A stretch of DNA of 64,000 nt from positions 1,984,001 through 2,048,000 of the forward strand of contig NZ_AP028908.1 in NCBI RefSeq assembly GCF_037076465.1, given 5' to 3'. The position numbers and the translations under genes were made by a program. This stretch comes from Pectobacterium araliae (lineage in GTDB: Bacteria; Pseudomonadota; Gammaproteobacteria; Enterobacterales; Enterobacteriaceae). This document shows positions 1 through 9,843 of this stretch, piece by piece (positions within the stretch are counted from its first letter, which is position 1; the number at the start of each line of letters is the position of its first letter). The notes under the pieces were generated by a model. The model was not told the DNA's origin. It saw only the letters and a list, made by a program, of their open reading frames with translations, and made no database searches.

Positions 1-108
<108 letters not shown>

Positions 109-157
109 CCTGACGCACCGTGTTTTACGGTAAACAGCTACGGTAAATAGCTATTGT

Positions 158-185
158 AAAAGGATCGCTTCTGCGATCCTTTTTC
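158..185 (+). terminator. Rho-independent terminator of tmaR
   Basis: An 8-bp perfect stem (AGGATCGC at 161-168 with GCGATCCT at 173-180, loop TTCT) is flanked by A residues before and T residues after. It lies 50 bp past the tmaR stop codon and may also serve choW, which converges from the other side. Confidence 0.85.
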
Positions 186-243
186 TTTTACTGTGCGTAC
201 GGATCTTAACAAAGCCTGTTGGCGTTACAGACTATAGCTGCGC

Positions 244-1074
244 CTAGCGCTCCCTGTGCCGAACAAAGCTGGCGGAAAGCCGATCGAGTAAAATAGCCAT
301 CAGCACCACCACCATCCCACTTTGTAAACCCAAGCCGATATCAAGCTGCTGAATGCTACTGAGAATGTCATTGCCTAGTCCACCTGCACCGACCATGGAG
401 GCAATGATCACCATCGACATCGCCATCATAATGGTCTGGTTCACCCCCGCCATGATTGACGGTTGAGCGGCGGGTAACTGTACTTTCCACAGCAGTTGCC
501 ACGGTGTACAGCCAAAGGCGACACCTGCTTCAATACGGGCAGCATTTACCTGACGGATACCTAAATCGGTCAGACGTACGACTGGCGGCATGGAGAATAA
601 AATGGTGGCGAAAATACCGGGCGGTCGACCCAGCCCAAACAAGATCGTCGCGGGAATCAGATAAACAAAGGCGGGCATGGTCTGCATAAAATCCAACAGC
701 GTGCGCACTATGCTACCAACGACCGCGCGCCGCGCGCTCCAGATGCCCAGAGGAATACCGAACAGCAGGCTGAAAAAAGTGGAAGAGAGCGTTAGCGCGA
801 GGGTGATCGATGCGTGTTCGCTGTACCCGCTATAGATGATGTAGAGCATGGCAAGCAATGCGAACAGCGCGAATCCTTTTCCGATACGCCAGAGCCCGAT
901 ACCCACGGAGAGGATTACCAGCCCCCACGGTGTTAACCATCCTGTGAGCGTTTCCATTCCCCCTGCGAAGGCATCAATACTCGCTGCCAGCGCGTCAAAA
1001 AAGCCACCAGCATGCGATAGCATGGCGTGGATTGCGCGGTCAATTTGGCGACTAAAATCTAATGGATAGGTCAT
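244..1074 (-). CDS. choW: Choline ABC transporter permease (ChoW/ProW type)
   Basis: 276-residue inner-membrane permease of a glycine-betaine/choline type ABC importer. It has an N-terminal hydrophobic region and a BPD_transp_1 domain of five or so membrane spans; the ATPase-contacting EAA-like loop reads EAGVAFGCTPWQLLW. It begins 12 bp after the choV stop, so the two are surely co-transcribed. The single permease plus a CBS-less ATPase and a soluble binding protein (choX, encoded across the divergent regulator) fits the ChoXWV choline system described in Sinorhizobium rather than ProVWX. Substrate assignment rests on the adjacent choline sulfatase; a betaine transporter cannot be excluded from the permease alone. 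Confidence 0.85.
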   Translation of the reverse strand: MTYPLDFSRQIDRAIHAMLSHAGGFFDALAASIDAFAGGMETLTGWLTPWGLVILSVGIGLWRIGKGFALFALLAMLYIIYSGYSEHASITLALTLSSTFFSLLFGIPLGIWSARRAVVGSIVRTLLDFMQTMPAFVYLIPATILFGLGRPPGIFATILFSMPPVVRLTDLGIRQVNAARIEAGVAFGCTPWQLLWKVQLPAAQPSIMAGVNQTIMMAMSMVIIASMVGAGGLGNDILSSIQQLDIGLGLQSGMVVVLMAILLDRLSASFVRHRER

Positions 1075-1086
1075 AAATTTACCTTC

Positions 1087-1929
1087 TCAGGGCGCCATCT
1101 CGCTATCGGCATAACTTTCCGCCAGTTGCCAGCGTGATGTGTCCACGCCGGAGAAAAAATGGCGCACGTAGGGCGTTGCAGGCGTATTAATCAGAGTTTC
1201 CGCCTGGCCGACCTGCACCAGATTGCCCTGTTCCATGATGGCAATACGCGTTCCCAGTCGTAGCGCTTCCTCCATATCATGAGTGACAAACACGATGGTA
1301 CGCCGTTGCTGCGTCTGTAGCGTCAGCAATAGCGATTGCATTTCCCGACGAATAATCGGGTCCAACGCGGAGAACGCTTCATCCATCAACAGCACTGACG
1401 GGTTCACAACCAGTGCTCTGGCAAGCCCGACACGCTGCTGCATCCCACCAGAAAGCTGGTGGGGATAATGGTTTGCTACCTGACCGAGCCCGACCTGTTC
1501 CAGCATATCCTGTGCTTTCTGGTAACGTGTTGCACGACTCACACCGGCGACTTCCAGACCGAATGCCACGTTATCCAATACCGTGCGCTCATCGAAAAGC
1601 GCGAAAGACTGGAAGACCATGCCCATTTTCTGACGACGTAGGGCGATCATTTGCGCAGATGAGAGTGATGACAGCTCTTGGCCGTCAAATAACACCGAAC
1701 CGTCAGTGGGGGGAATCAGAAAATTCAGTGTGCGTAAAAGCGTCGACTTTCCTGAACCTGAAAGGCCAACGATGACAAAAATTTCGCCCGGATAAATTTG
1801 CAGATTAATATTATTCAAGGCATTAACCGACGTTTGCTGTTTAGCCCGAAAAAAAAGACCGCCTTTTTCTTTGCTGTAATAATTTTTATTGATGTCACGT
1901 AATTCGATAACTGGCTCTGACATGGCCAT
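1087..1929 (-). CDS. choV: Choline ABC transporter ATP-binding protein (ChoV/ProV type)
   Basis: 280-residue ABC ATPase that would power uptake through ChoW. Visible motifs in order: Walker A GLSGSGKST, Q-loop QSFALF, signature LSGGMQQR, Walker B LLMDEAFSALD and the switch histidine in FVTHD. ProV-type ATPases usually carry C-terminal CBS domains that sense ionic strength; this one stops soon after the nucleotide-binding domain, as ChoV proteins do, so direct osmotic gating is less likely. ATG at 1929 is used, but a second ATG two codons inside (MSEPVIE) is an equally good start. The gene is 104 bp downstream of the lysR-type gene and 12 bp upstream of choW. Confidence 0.85.
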   Translation of the reverse strand: MAMSEPVIELRDINKNYYSKEKGGLFFRAKQQTSVNALNNINLQIYPGEIFVIVGLSGSGKSTLLRTLNFLIPPTDGSVLFDGQELSSLSSAQMIALRRQKMGMVFQSFALFDERTVLDNVAFGLEVAGVSRATRYQKAQDMLEQVGLGQVANHYPHQLSGGMQQRVGLARALVVNPSVLLMDEAFSALDPIIRREMQSLLLTLQTQQRRTIVFVTHDMEEALRLGTRIAIMEQGNLVQVGQAETLINTPATPYVRHFFSGVDTSRWQLAESYADSEMAP

Positions 1930-2033
1930 ATCACCTATTTTCTGAGAATCATTATACGCTAACCTAAAATAGTCAGACCAAGTTAAAGGTTTTATTACGG
2001 AGAATAGAACTATTCTGCATTAGCTTAGCAATA

Positions 2034-2957
2034 TTATTGCAATGCGTTATTTTTAAGATGGAAATTCCATGCCTCATCTAATAACCATGCTTTTACTTTT
2101 TCCTGCTGAGCAGATGACAGCTTTCCACTGGCGGAGATTAAGTAATATCCCCGCTCGGTGCGCATTTCTGGCCCACAGCGGAAAAGCTGTTTGCTGGCCA
2201 GAAAAGAGTCAATTAAGGGGCGCCAGCCGAGAGCAATGCCCTGGCCTTCAATAGCGGCCTGAATCACCAGAGAGTAGGCGTTAAACGTACGCGATGCCGT
2301 ATGTTGCTGGCTGATAACCTGATGTTGTCGAAACCAGTCCTCCCACGTTAACCAGCGCGGTGGATGCGTTTCCGGTAGTTTTATTAACGGATGTCCCAGC
2401 AGTTTATCAGGCGAGGGGTTCGCACCGATTTCATTGATAAGATTTTGATTACAAACGGGAACGACGTCTTCGGGAAACAAGCGCTGCGCCTGCGTGCCTG
2501 GCCAATTTCCGTTGCCAAAATAAATGGCCAGGTGGGCGTTGTTGTCGCGGAAGTTGTAGTCGTTTGGCGAGGTGGAAATTTGTACCTCTACGCCGGGGAT
2601 CAATGCCTGAATGTCGTTCAGACGTGGCAGCAGCCAGTAACTGGCGAAACCCATATCGGTATCGATTCGCAATGTGCTCCGCTGGTAGCGCGTGCGTTCC
2701 AATTGTTCGCTGATATCGTTAAGACAAGAGCGAACAATTTGATAAAGCCCATTGCCTGATTCGGTGAGTTCCACACCACGATGACGCCGTTCAAATAACG
2801 GTGTATTCAGTAGATTTTCAAGCATTTGGATGCGCTGACTCACGGCAGGTTGAGAAAGGCTTAACTCATTTCCCGCTGCGGTGAAATTGCCATGACGCGC
2901 CGCCGCCTCAAATACCACTAATACCTGTAATGGCGGTAGTTGTAATTTTCTTGCCAT
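2034..2957 (-). CDS. LysR-family regulator of choline-sulfate utilisation (putative)
   Basis: 307-residue LysR-type transcription factor. The N-terminal winged helix-turn-helix is clear (FTAAGNELSLSQPAVSQRIQ, followed by LFERRHRGVELTESG), then a periplasmic-binding-protein-like effector domain to the end. It is transcribed divergently from betC-choX across a 106-bp intergenic region and upstream of choV-choW on the same strand, the classic position for an LTTR controlling both arms. A LysR family tied to choline-sulfate operons (the chol_sulf_TF group) is known, and this gene probably belongs to it. The inducer, choline sulfate or choline, is inferred from context, not visible in the sequence. 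Confidence 0.8.
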   Translation of the reverse strand: MARKLQLPPLQVLVVFEAAARHGNFTAAGNELSLSQPAVSQRIQMLENLLNTPLFERRHRGVELTESGNGLYQIVRSCLNDISEQLERTRYQRSTLRIDTDMGFASYWLLPRLNDIQALIPGVEVQISTSPNDYNFRDNNAHLAIYFGNGNWPGTQAQRLFPEDVVPVCNQNLINEIGANPSPDKLLGHPLIKLPETHPPRWLTWEDWFRQHQVISQQHTASRTFNAYSLVIQAAIEGQGIALGWRPLIDSFLASKQLFRCGPEMRTERGYYLISASGKLSSAQQEKVKAWLLDEAWNFHLKNNALQ

Positions 2958-2966
2958 AATCTGACC

Positions 2967-3020
2967 TTATCTCATGATAATAAAATACCCCCTTCACAGA
3001 ATGAAAAGGGCGTGAGATAA
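2967..3020. promoter_or_regulatory. Candidate LysR operator between the regulator and betC
   Basis: A perfect 8-bp inverted repeat (TTATCTCA at 2967-2974 and TGAGATAA at 3013-3020, 38-nt spacer) spans the divergent promoter region. LysR regulators often bind two spaced sites in such regions. The assignment is positional. Confidence 0.4.
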
Positions 3021-3063
3021 AAATATCACGATTCATTTAATTAATTTTAATTCCTGACTGATT

Positions 3064-4608
3064 ATGCTTATAAATAAACCGAATATCGTTATTCTAATGG
3101 CCGATCAATTAACCGCCTCGGCATTACGAACGTATGGAAATAATGTCAGTCTGACCCCGAATATTGACAGGCTGGCGCGAGAAGGCGTGGTGTTTGAATC
3201 TGCATATTGTAACAGTCCGCTGTGCGCGCCGTCGCGGGCGTCATTAATGACGGGCCAGCTCATCTCGCGTAATGCCGTGTTCGATAACGCAGCCGAGTTT
3301 CACGCCGATTCGCCGACGTTTTGTCACTACCTGCGTGAACAGGGTTACCGTACCTGGCTTTCCGGCAAGATGCATTTTTGCGGCCCCGACCAACTGCACG
3401 GCTTCGATGAGCGGCTGACGACGGATATCTATCCTGCGGATTTTGGTTGGACGCCTGACTGGCGTCATCCCGAGCGGCGTCTGGATTGGTATCACAATAT
3501 GAGTTCGGTGCTGGAGGCGGGCGAATGCGTGCGAACCAACCAGCTTGATTTTGATGATGAAGCCCTGTTTTTGGCGCGGCAACGGTTATATGACGCCGCT
3601 CGTCGCCCTGAGGACCCGCCGTTCTTGCTACTGCTGTCGTTGACGCATCCACACGACCCGTTTGCTATTCCCCGCCGCTATCTCGACCGATTCAATGCCG
3701 AGGATATCGACTTACCGAAAACGCAGACTGATGATGTTGAGGACGACCCTCATTCCGCCCGTCTGAGGGCGATGTATCAACTGGAGGAGGGACTACTTAG
3801 CGAAGATGACATTCGTCGAGCGCGTCATGCTTATTACGGCGCGATGGCCTATGTGGATGACTGTTTTGGTGAAATTGTACGCACGCTGGAAGAAACTGGA
3901 CTGGCAGAAGATACCATCGTTTTTGTGGTCGCCGATCACGGTGAAATGTTGGGTGAACGCGGTCTGTGGTACAAAATGACGTTCTTCGAAAATGCGGTTC
4001 GCATTCCGTTTATTGTGCATAACCCGAAACGCTTCGCGTCGCGTCGTATCACCGAGAACGTTTCGCTGGTCGATTTGCTGCCTACTCTGTGCGAATTGGC
4101 GAGCGGTGAGGATCGCTCAGCGCGGGCGATTGCACCGCTGGATGGACGCAGCTTAGTGCCGCATCTGCGTGGAGAAACAGGCTCAGATGGCGTATACAGC
4201 GAATATCTGGCAGAGGGAGCAATAGGGCCAATGGTGATGATTCGCCGCGGGCCGTGGAAATACATTCACTCCCTGAGTGAAGCGCCGCAGTTGTTCAATC
4301 TGCAACAGGATCCGTATGAAAAGCGCAATCTGGCAACAGATAGTGAATATCAGGATACCGTTGAGAGCTTTGCTAAAGAAGTGGCCGCGCGTTGGCAGTT
4401 GGACAGCCTGAACCAGCAGGTGCTGGCGAGCCAGCAAAAGAGATTATTTTTAACCCGCATCGCGGGTCGTGACGCGATTCCTAAATGGGATTTTCAGCCT
4501 CATCAGGAAGCCTCGCAGCGCTATATCCGCAACCATCAAACACTGGACGAGCAGGAAGCCTTTGCTCGCTACCCACAGCCGTTAAAAAAATCAATCGGGG
4601 AAGCATAA
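3064..4608 (+). CDS. betC: Choline sulfatase
   Basis: 514-residue type I sulfatase that hydrolyses choline-O-sulfate to choline and sulfate in the cytoplasm, supplying carbon, nitrogen and sulfur or a betaine precursor. The sulfatase signature C-A-P-S-R is at residues 54-58 (within SPLCAPSRASLMTGQ); Cys54 is the residue converted to formylglycine and coincides with the catalytic position of Sinorhizobium BetC. The metal-site stretch MADQ near the N-terminus and ADHGEMLGERG further on are typical of the alkaline phosphatase superfamily. No signal peptide is seen, agreeing with a cytosolic enzyme. The start ATG at 3064 has only a weak ribosome site. TAA overlaps the choX ATG by one base, so the two are translationally coupled. 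No betA, betB or betT is in the window. Confidence 0.93.
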   Translation: MLINKPNIVILMADQLTASALRTYGNNVSLTPNIDRLAREGVVFESAYCNSPLCAPSRASLMTGQLISRNAVFDNAAEFHADSPTFCHYLREQGYRTWLSGKMHFCGPDQLHGFDERLTTDIYPADFGWTPDWRHPERRLDWYHNMSSVLEAGECVRTNQLDFDDEALFLARQRLYDAARRPEDPPFLLLLSLTHPHDPFAIPRRYLDRFNAEDIDLPKTQTDDVEDDPHSARLRAMYQLEEGLLSEDDIRRARHAYYGAMAYVDDCFGEIVRTLEETGLAEDTIVFVVADHGEMLGERGLWYKMTFFENAVRIPFIVHNPKRFASRRITENVSLVDLLPTLCELASGEDRSARAIAPLDGRSLVPHLRGETGSDGVYSEYLAEGAIGPMVMIRRGPWKYIHSLSEAPQLFNLQQDPYEKRNLATDSEYQDTVESFAKEVAARWQLDSLNQQVLASQQKRLFLTRIAGRDAIPKWDFQPHQEASQRYIRNHQTLDEQEAFARYPQPLKKSIGEA

Positions 4609-5555
4609 TGAAGCAGAAATCATTGTCGGTATTCATGCTGTTGGTCGGTGCTGCGCTATTGCCTGTGACCAGTTTCGCCGCAGAAGACCCACGCTGTGCG
4701 GTGGTCACGCAATCCGATCCCGGCTGGACGGATATCGCGGCAACCAACGCCGTGTCTGGCGTGGTGCTCAAGGCGTTGGGCTATCAGCAGAAGGTGCAGA
4801 ATCTTTCCGTCGCGCTGGCTTTTCAGGGGCTGAAAACCGGGCAGGTTGATGTGTTCCTCGGTAACTGGATGCCCGCGCAGGAACCGATTATCAGCAAATA
4901 TACCGCAGAGGGCTCAATCAAGGTGCTCGGGGCGAATCTCCCGGCCGCCAAATTCACACTGGCGGTACCGGAGTATGTTGCAGAGGCCGGAGTAAAAGAT
5001 TTTGCTGATTTACAACAATACGCCGATAAGTTCGACCACAAAATATACGGTATCGCACCCGGTGCGCCAGCCAACCAAAATATTAAAAAGATGCTGGATA
5101 AACAGGATTTTGGGCTGCAAGGCTGGAATCTCGTGGAATCCAGTGAGAGCGGAATGCTGGCGCAGGTCACCCGTGCGACGAGCCGCAATCAGTGGGTGGT
5201 TTTCCTCGGTTGGGAGCCGCATGCGATGAATACGCGCTTCAAACTTACGTATTTAAGCGGTGGGGATGCCTATTTCGGCCCTAACTATGGTAGCGCGACG
5301 GTGAATACAGTGACACGTAAGGACTTCGCCACGCAGTGCCCGAATGTTAACCGTTTTTTCAGTCAGTTAACGTTTGATGTCGCGCTGGAGAATGCCATTA
5401 TCACCCGCATTCTGGATGATAAACAAACTGCCGAAGACGCGGCGCGCGCAGAACTGGCGAAGCACCCAGAACGGCTTTCAAGCTGGCTTAACGGTGTAAC
5501 CCACCGCGAAGGCCAGCCTGCTGAGGCTATCGTGAAAAAAGCGCTCGGGATTTAA
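4608..5555 (+). CDS. choX: Choline-binding periplasmic protein of ABC importer
   Basis: 315-residue substrate-binding protein (OpuAC/ProX type). The start at 4608 gives a clean signal peptide (MKQKSLSVFMLLVGAALL, cleavage after SFA), preceded by GGGGAAG as ribosome site; the open frame extends upstream but that part overlaps betC and is not needed. The mature domain contains DPGWTDIAATNAV and QVDVFLGNWMPAQ, blocks typical of choline/betaine-binding proteins whose aromatic residues cage the quaternary amine. It overlaps betC by one base. Its permease and ATPase (choW, choV) are on the other side of the regulator. Choline is the likely ligand; direct binding of choline sulfate or betaine is possible. 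Confidence 0.88.
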   Translation: MKQKSLSVFMLLVGAALLPVTSFAAEDPRCAVVTQSDPGWTDIAATNAVSGVVLKALGYQQKVQNLSVALAFQGLKTGQVDVFLGNWMPAQEPIISKYTAEGSIKVLGANLPAAKFTLAVPEYVAEAGVKDFADLQQYADKFDHKIYGIAPGAPANQNIKKMLDKQDFGLQGWNLVESSESGMLAQVTRATSRNQWVVFLGWEPHAMNTRFKLTYLSGGDAYFGPNYGSATVNTVTRKDFATQCPNVNRFFSQLTFDVALENAIITRILDDKQTAEDAARAELAKHPERLSSWLNGVTHREGQPAEAIVKKALGI

Positions 5556-5607
5556 TGTGGTACGCCGTAGCCAGGTTGTTGTCATCGCACAGTCAGGGAG
5601 AAACGCA

Positions 5608-5641
5608 GGACGCTGAAAGTGGAATCAGGCTCACAGCGTCC
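5608..5641. terminator. Inverted repeat after choX, possible terminator
   Basis: GGACGCTG (5608-5615) and CAGCGTCC (5634-5641) form a perfect 8-bp stem with an 18-nt loop, about 50 bp past the choX stop. No T-run follows, so a Rho-independent role is uncertain. Confidence 0.35.
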
Positions 5642-5698
5642 ATGTCGTTTACTGCCATTTAGCCGTTTTCTTGCGAAGCGTTTCCCTACCTGAATCTT

Positions 5699-5743
5699 TC
5701 GTCCTGTTGCATCAGCTTGGGTTACTGCAACATGCCAGGACGA
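5699..5743. repeat. Inverted repeat just upstream of comEC
   Basis: TCGTCCTG (5699-5706) pairs with CAGGACGA (5736-5743) and, inside it, TTGCA (5707-5711) pairs with TGCAA (5726-5730), leaving a 5-nt bulge. The structure ends 22 bp before the comEC GTG codon. It could be a terminator remnant, an operator or a leader hairpin. Confidence 0.45.
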
Positions 5744-5765
5744 ACCACAGGAAAGAGGGAACGCT

Positions 5766-8057
5766 GTGTCATGGCAAGGGACGATGTCAGTAAATAGTCT
5801 GGCCTGGGCTGGTGTGCTGGGTATCCTACCGTTGCTTTTTTTACCGCAGATTCCAGCACAAACGCCGCTGTGGTGGGGCGGTGGTCTATCCCTTTGTGTG
5901 ATATTGGTAGGGTATCGCTACGCGGGGATAGGTGTTGTGGCGATTATTGCCATGAGTTTTTGCTGGGCATCGTTGAATGCTCAAACCTTACTGTTACAAA
6001 TTGAGCGCGCTACGCAGGGGCAGGTTAACGCTGTCGTAACGATAAGTAGCATACGGTTTAATGAGCATGATGATGATTGGATCACGGTTCGACTGGAAGA
6101 GATAAATCAGCACAGAATCTTCCCTCCATTATATGCCCAACTGACCTTATCACCTGAGATGAAAAACTGGTGCGGAGGTCAACGCTGGGCAATCACTGCC
6201 AATTTTCGTCCCATCCATAGTCGCTTAAACGAAGGCGGTTTTGATAGCCAACGCTGGGCGATAGCCAAACGGCAACCCGTGTCGGGTCGTGTGCTAACGG
6301 CAACGGTGGTTAACAGCCATTGTGACTTTCGCCAGCGCACGATTATACAGGCGGAGCAGCAGGTGCAGGGATTACCCTGGCGTTCTATTTTACTGGCGCT
6401 AACGTTTGGTGAGATGAAAACGGTGAGCCCTGATCTTAAAGCGCTACTTCAGAATACCGGGACGATGCACTTGATGGCGATTTCCGGCCTTCATATTGCG
6501 CTTGCTGGCCTGTTTGGTTGGGTAATCGTACGGGCGTTACAGTATGGCTTTCCTGTGCGGTGGATTGGTTATCGTCTCCCATTATTGACGGGCGTCATGG
6601 TTGCCTGGGGGTATGTCTGGCTGGCAGGGGGAAACCCACCGGCGGTGCGTTCTGCGCTAGCACTTAGCGTATGGGTCTGCCTAAAAATGCGCGGCGTTAA
6701 CTGCTCAGCCTGGCAGGTTTGGCTATGGTGTGTCGCATTGATTCTGGTCAGCGATCCACTCAGCGTGCTGTCAGACAGTTTTTGGCTCTCTTGCCTTGCG
6801 GTGGCCTCGCTGATTTTTTGGTTTCAATGGGCTCCGCTTTCCTATCGGTTACAGACTCAGCGACGGTGGTTCTGGCTACGATGGCTTCATCTGCAAACGG
6901 GGATCACGCTGTTATTGATGCCTTTGCAGTTGCATATTTTCCACGGTTTTAGCATCACCTCTCTGCTTGCCAACCTGTGGGCAGTGCCTTTAGTCACCTT
7001 TGTTACCACGCCGCTTATTCTACTGGCATTGAGCACGGTTGCGTTTTCACCACTGAGCGAAAGGCTTTGGTGGCTGGCGGATATTTCACTGCAAGTGGTA
7101 TTTGCCCCGTTGATGTCTCTACAAACGGGGTGGGTTTATCTTGATGCGTCGTTGCTACTTGTCAGTATCGCGGGATGGGGAGCCGTTGTAATTTGGCGTT
7201 TTAGCTGGTGGCGACACTATCCCATGAGTGTTGGCGCTATGATTCTTATTTTATTGGTTTTTCGCATAAAAACTGATGAGCCTGAGTGGCGTGTGGACAT
7301 GCTGGATGTCGGCCATGGTTTGGCCGTCGTGATCGAACAACATGGGAAGGCGGTGCTGTACGATACGGGAAACCGCTGGGAAGGGGGAGATATGGCAACG
7401 CGAGAAATTTTGCCCTACCTGCGATGGCGTGGCGTCGATGTGGAAAAAATCATTCTGAGCCACAGTCATATGGACCACATCGGTGGTCTGGAAACCTTAC
7501 AGGCAGCTTACCCGAATGCAGCAATCTATAGCGCTATTAACTCGGTGAGTCATCGTTCTTGCCTGCGTGGCGAACGTTGGCGCTGGCAAAATCTCACGTT
7601 TACCGTGCTGTGGCCACTTGAGCATGTCGAGAGGGCGGAAAATAATGACTCCTGTGTTATCCGCGTTGATGATGGTAAACACAGTGTTCTACTGACGGGC
7701 GATTTAGAGTCGGATGCGGAAAAAGCATTGATGAGAGTAGAACGCAGTGCGCTGCGTGCGAATTTGTTACAAATCCCCCATCATGGCAGTAAAACCTCGT
7801 CGTCTCCTCCCTTCATTCGTGCCGTTAACGCCGACGTTGTGATGGCGTCGGCGGCGCGTTATAACCCGTGGCGGCTGCCTTCAGTAAAGATTGTCGAGCG
7901 ATATCGGCAACATGGCTACTCATGGCTAGATACGGCATCATTTGGTCAGCTAAGTGCACGTTTTTTCAGCGATTCATGGTATGTTTTACGGTTCAGGGAT
8001 CACATATCGCCCCGTTGGTATCATCAGTGGTTTGGCGTCAGGCGGTATAATGAGTAA
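5766..8057 (+). CDS. comEC: ComEC/Rec2 family DNA-uptake channel protein (YcaI)
   Basis: 763-residue polytopic membrane protein of the ComEC family, thought to conduct single-stranded DNA across the inner membrane in competent bacteria. An N-terminal soluble DUF4131 segment lies between early membrane spans, the central competence domain has many hydrophobic helices (for example [20 protein letters not shown] region), and a C-terminal metallo-beta-lactamase domain carries HSHMDHIGG, with the first His near residue 566, and LLTGDLESD. The C-terminal [10 protein letters not shown] matches E. coli YcaI. GTG at 5766 is used; ATG at 5784 is an alternative start. It precedes msbA as in E. coli, but here the choline-sulfate cluster lies upstream instead of rpsA-ihfB. 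Natural competence is not implied by this gene alone. Confidence 0.93.
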   Translation: MSWQGTMSVNSLAWAGVLGILPLLFLPQIPAQTPLWWGGGLSLCVILVGYRYAGIGVVAIIAMSFCWASLNAQTLLLQIERATQGQVNAVVTISSIRFNEHDDDWITVRLEEINQHRIFPPLYAQLTLSPEMKNWCGGQRWAITANFRPIHSRLNEGGFDSQRWAIAKRQPVSGRVLTATVVNSHCDFRQRTIIQAEQQVQGLPWRSILLALTFGEMKTVSPDLKALLQNTGTMHLMAISGLHIALAGLFGWVIVRALQYGFPVRWIGYRLPLLTGVMVAWGYVWLAGGNPPAVRSALALSVWVCLKMRGVNCSAWQVWLWCVALILVSDPLSVLSDSFWLSCLAVASLIFWFQWAPLSYRLQTQRRWFWLRWLHLQTGITLLLMPLQLHIFHGFSITSLLANLWAVPLVTFVTTPLILLALSTVAFSPLSERLWWLADISLQVVFAPLMSLQTGWVYLDASLLLVSIAGWGAVVIWRFSWWRHYPMSVGAMILILLVFRIKTDEPEWRVDMLDVGHGLAVVIEQHGKAVLYDTGNRWEGGDMATREILPYLRWRGVDVEKIILSHSHMDHIGGLETLQAAYPNAAIYSAINSVSHRSCLRGERWRWQNLTFTVLWPLEHVERAENNDSCVIRVDDGKHSVLLTGDLESDAEKALMRVERSALRANLLQIPHHGSKTSSSPPFIRAVNADVVMASAARYNPWRLPSVKIVERYRQHGYSWLDTASFGQLSARFFSDSWYVLRFRDHISPRWYHQWFGVRRYNE

Positions 8058-8094
8058 AATGGTCGGCTATTTCTTCCCGATTCAGGTTCACTAC

Positions 8095-9843
8095 ATGCTG
8101 AATGATAAAGATCTCTCCACCTGGCAGACCTTTCGCCGCCTATGGCCGATGATCTCTCCTTTTAAGGCAGGGCTTGCTGCTGCTGCAATCGCACTCATTA
8201 TTAATGCGGCTGGCGATACATTAATGCTCTCTCTGCTTAAACCCTTGCTGGATGAAGGATTCGGTAAGGCGGAACGTTCAGTATTGCTCTGGATGCCGTT
8301 GGTTGTCATTGGGCTGATGTTAGTGAGGGGGCTGTCGGGCTTTGTCTCCAGCTACTGTGTTGCCTGGGTTTCAGGCAAAGTGGTGATGAATATGCGCCGC
8401 CGCCTTTTTTCCCACATCATGGGGATGCCGGTAGCGTTTTTCGACCAACAGTCGACGGGGACGCTGCTATCGCGTATCACCTATGATTCTGAGCAGGTTG
8501 CGGCTTCGTCATCTGGCGCGTTGATTACCGTCGTCAGGGAAGGGGCGTCAATTATTGGCCTGTTTATTCTGATGTTCTACTACAGTTGGCAGTTGTCCAT
8601 CATCCTGATTGTGATTGCGCCGATTGTGTCGATCGCTATGCGACTGGTGTCCAAACGGTTCCGTAATATCAGTAAAAACATGCAGGACACCATGGGACAC
8701 GTCACCACCAGCACGGAGCAAATGCTGAAAGGGCATAAAGAAGTGTTGATGTTTGGGGGCCAGGACGTTGAAACTAAACGTTTCGATCAGGTCAGTAACC
8801 GGATGCGTCAGCAGGGTATGAAGATGGTGTCTGCGTCTTCAATTTCCGACCCTATCATCCAACTGATCGCATCGCTGGCGTTGGCGTTTGTCTTGTATGC
8901 TGCCAGTTTCCCTAGCGTGATGGAGACATTGACTGCCGGGACGATCACGGTGGTGTTCTCTTCTATGATCGCGCTAATGCGTCCGTTAAAGTCACTCACT
9001 AACGTGAATGCTCAGTTCCAACGTGGTATGGCGGCGTGCCAGACGTTGTTCGCCATTCTGGACATGGAACAGGAGCGTGATACTGGCAAATTGGAAATCG
9101 AACGAGCGAAAGGTGACCTCGAATTCCGTCAGGTTAATTTCGCTTATCCAGGACGAGAAAATCTGGCGCTGAAAAATATCAATCTGCATGTTCCCGTTGG
9201 TAAAACGGTGGCATTGGTTGGCCGCTCTGGTTCAGGTAAATCGACAATTGCCAGTTTGATCACCCGTTTTTACGATATTCAGTCTGGTGAAATTTTACTT
9301 GATGGTCACGACTTACGCGAATATCGCCTATCTTCCTTACGCAATCAGGTGGCGCTGGTTTCTCAGAATGTGCACCTATTTAACGATACGATAGCGAACA
9401 ATATCGCCTATGCCCGCAATGAGCACTATAGCCGTGAGGAAATTGAGCGTGCGGCAAAAATGGCGTATGCGACCGATTTCATCAACAAGATGGAAAATGG
9501 GCTGGACACGGTGATTGGTGAAAATGGTGTGATGCTCTCAGGTGGGCAACGCCAACGGATCGCAATTGCCCGTGCGCTACTGCGTGATAGCCCGATCCTG
9601 ATATTAGATGAGGCCACGTCAGCGTTGGATACCGAATCTGAACGTGCGATTCAGGCTGCATTAGATGAGTTGCAGAAAGATCGTACTGCATTGGTCATTG
9701 CACACCGCCTTTCCACGATTGAAAAAGCAGATGAGATTCTGGTCGTTGAAGACGGCAGAATCATTGAGCGTGGTAACCATACTGCGCTACTGACGGCGAA
9801 CGGTGCCTATGCGCAGTTGCATAGAATGCAGTTTGGCGAATGA
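8095..9843 (+). CDS. msbA: Lipid A/phospholipid ABC flippase MsbA
   Basis: 582-residue half-transporter, the same length as E. coli MsbA, that flips core-lipid A across the inner membrane. ATG at 8095 ([18 protein letters not shown]) aligns with the E. coli start; the frame is open further upstream but that overlaps comEC. Six membrane helices fill the first half; the nucleotide-binding domain has Walker [10 protein letters not shown], signature LSGGQRQR and Walker [13 protein letters not shown]. The stop overlaps the lpxK start by 4 bp (ATGA), giving a coupled msbA-lpxK pair, both essential in E. coli. Confidence 0.98.
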   Translation: MLNDKDLSTWQTFRRLWPMISPFKAGLAAAAIALIINAAGDTLMLSLLKPLLDEGFGKAERSVLLWMPLVVIGLMLVRGLSGFVSSYCVAWVSGKVVMNMRRRLFSHIMGMPVAFFDQQSTGTLLSRITYDSEQVAASSSGALITVVREGASIIGLFILMFYYSWQLSIILIVIAPIVSIAMRLVSKRFRNISKNMQDTMGHVTTSTEQMLKGHKEVLMFGGQDVETKRFDQVSNRMRQQGMKMVSASSISDPIIQLIASLALAFVLYAASFPSVMETLTAGTITVVFSSMIALMRPLKSLTNVNAQFQRGMAACQTLFAILDMEQERDTGKLEIERAKGDLEFRQVNFAYPGRENLALKNINLHVPVGKTVALVGRSGSGKSTIASLITRFYDIQSGEILLDGHDLREYRLSSLRNQVALVSQNVHLFNDTIANNIAYARNEHYSREEIERAAKMAYATDFINKMENGLDTVIGENGVMLSGGQRQRIAIARALLRDSPILILDEATSALDTESERAIQAALDELQKDRTALVIAHRLSTIEKADEILVVEDGRIIERGNHTALLTANGAYAQLHRMQFGE

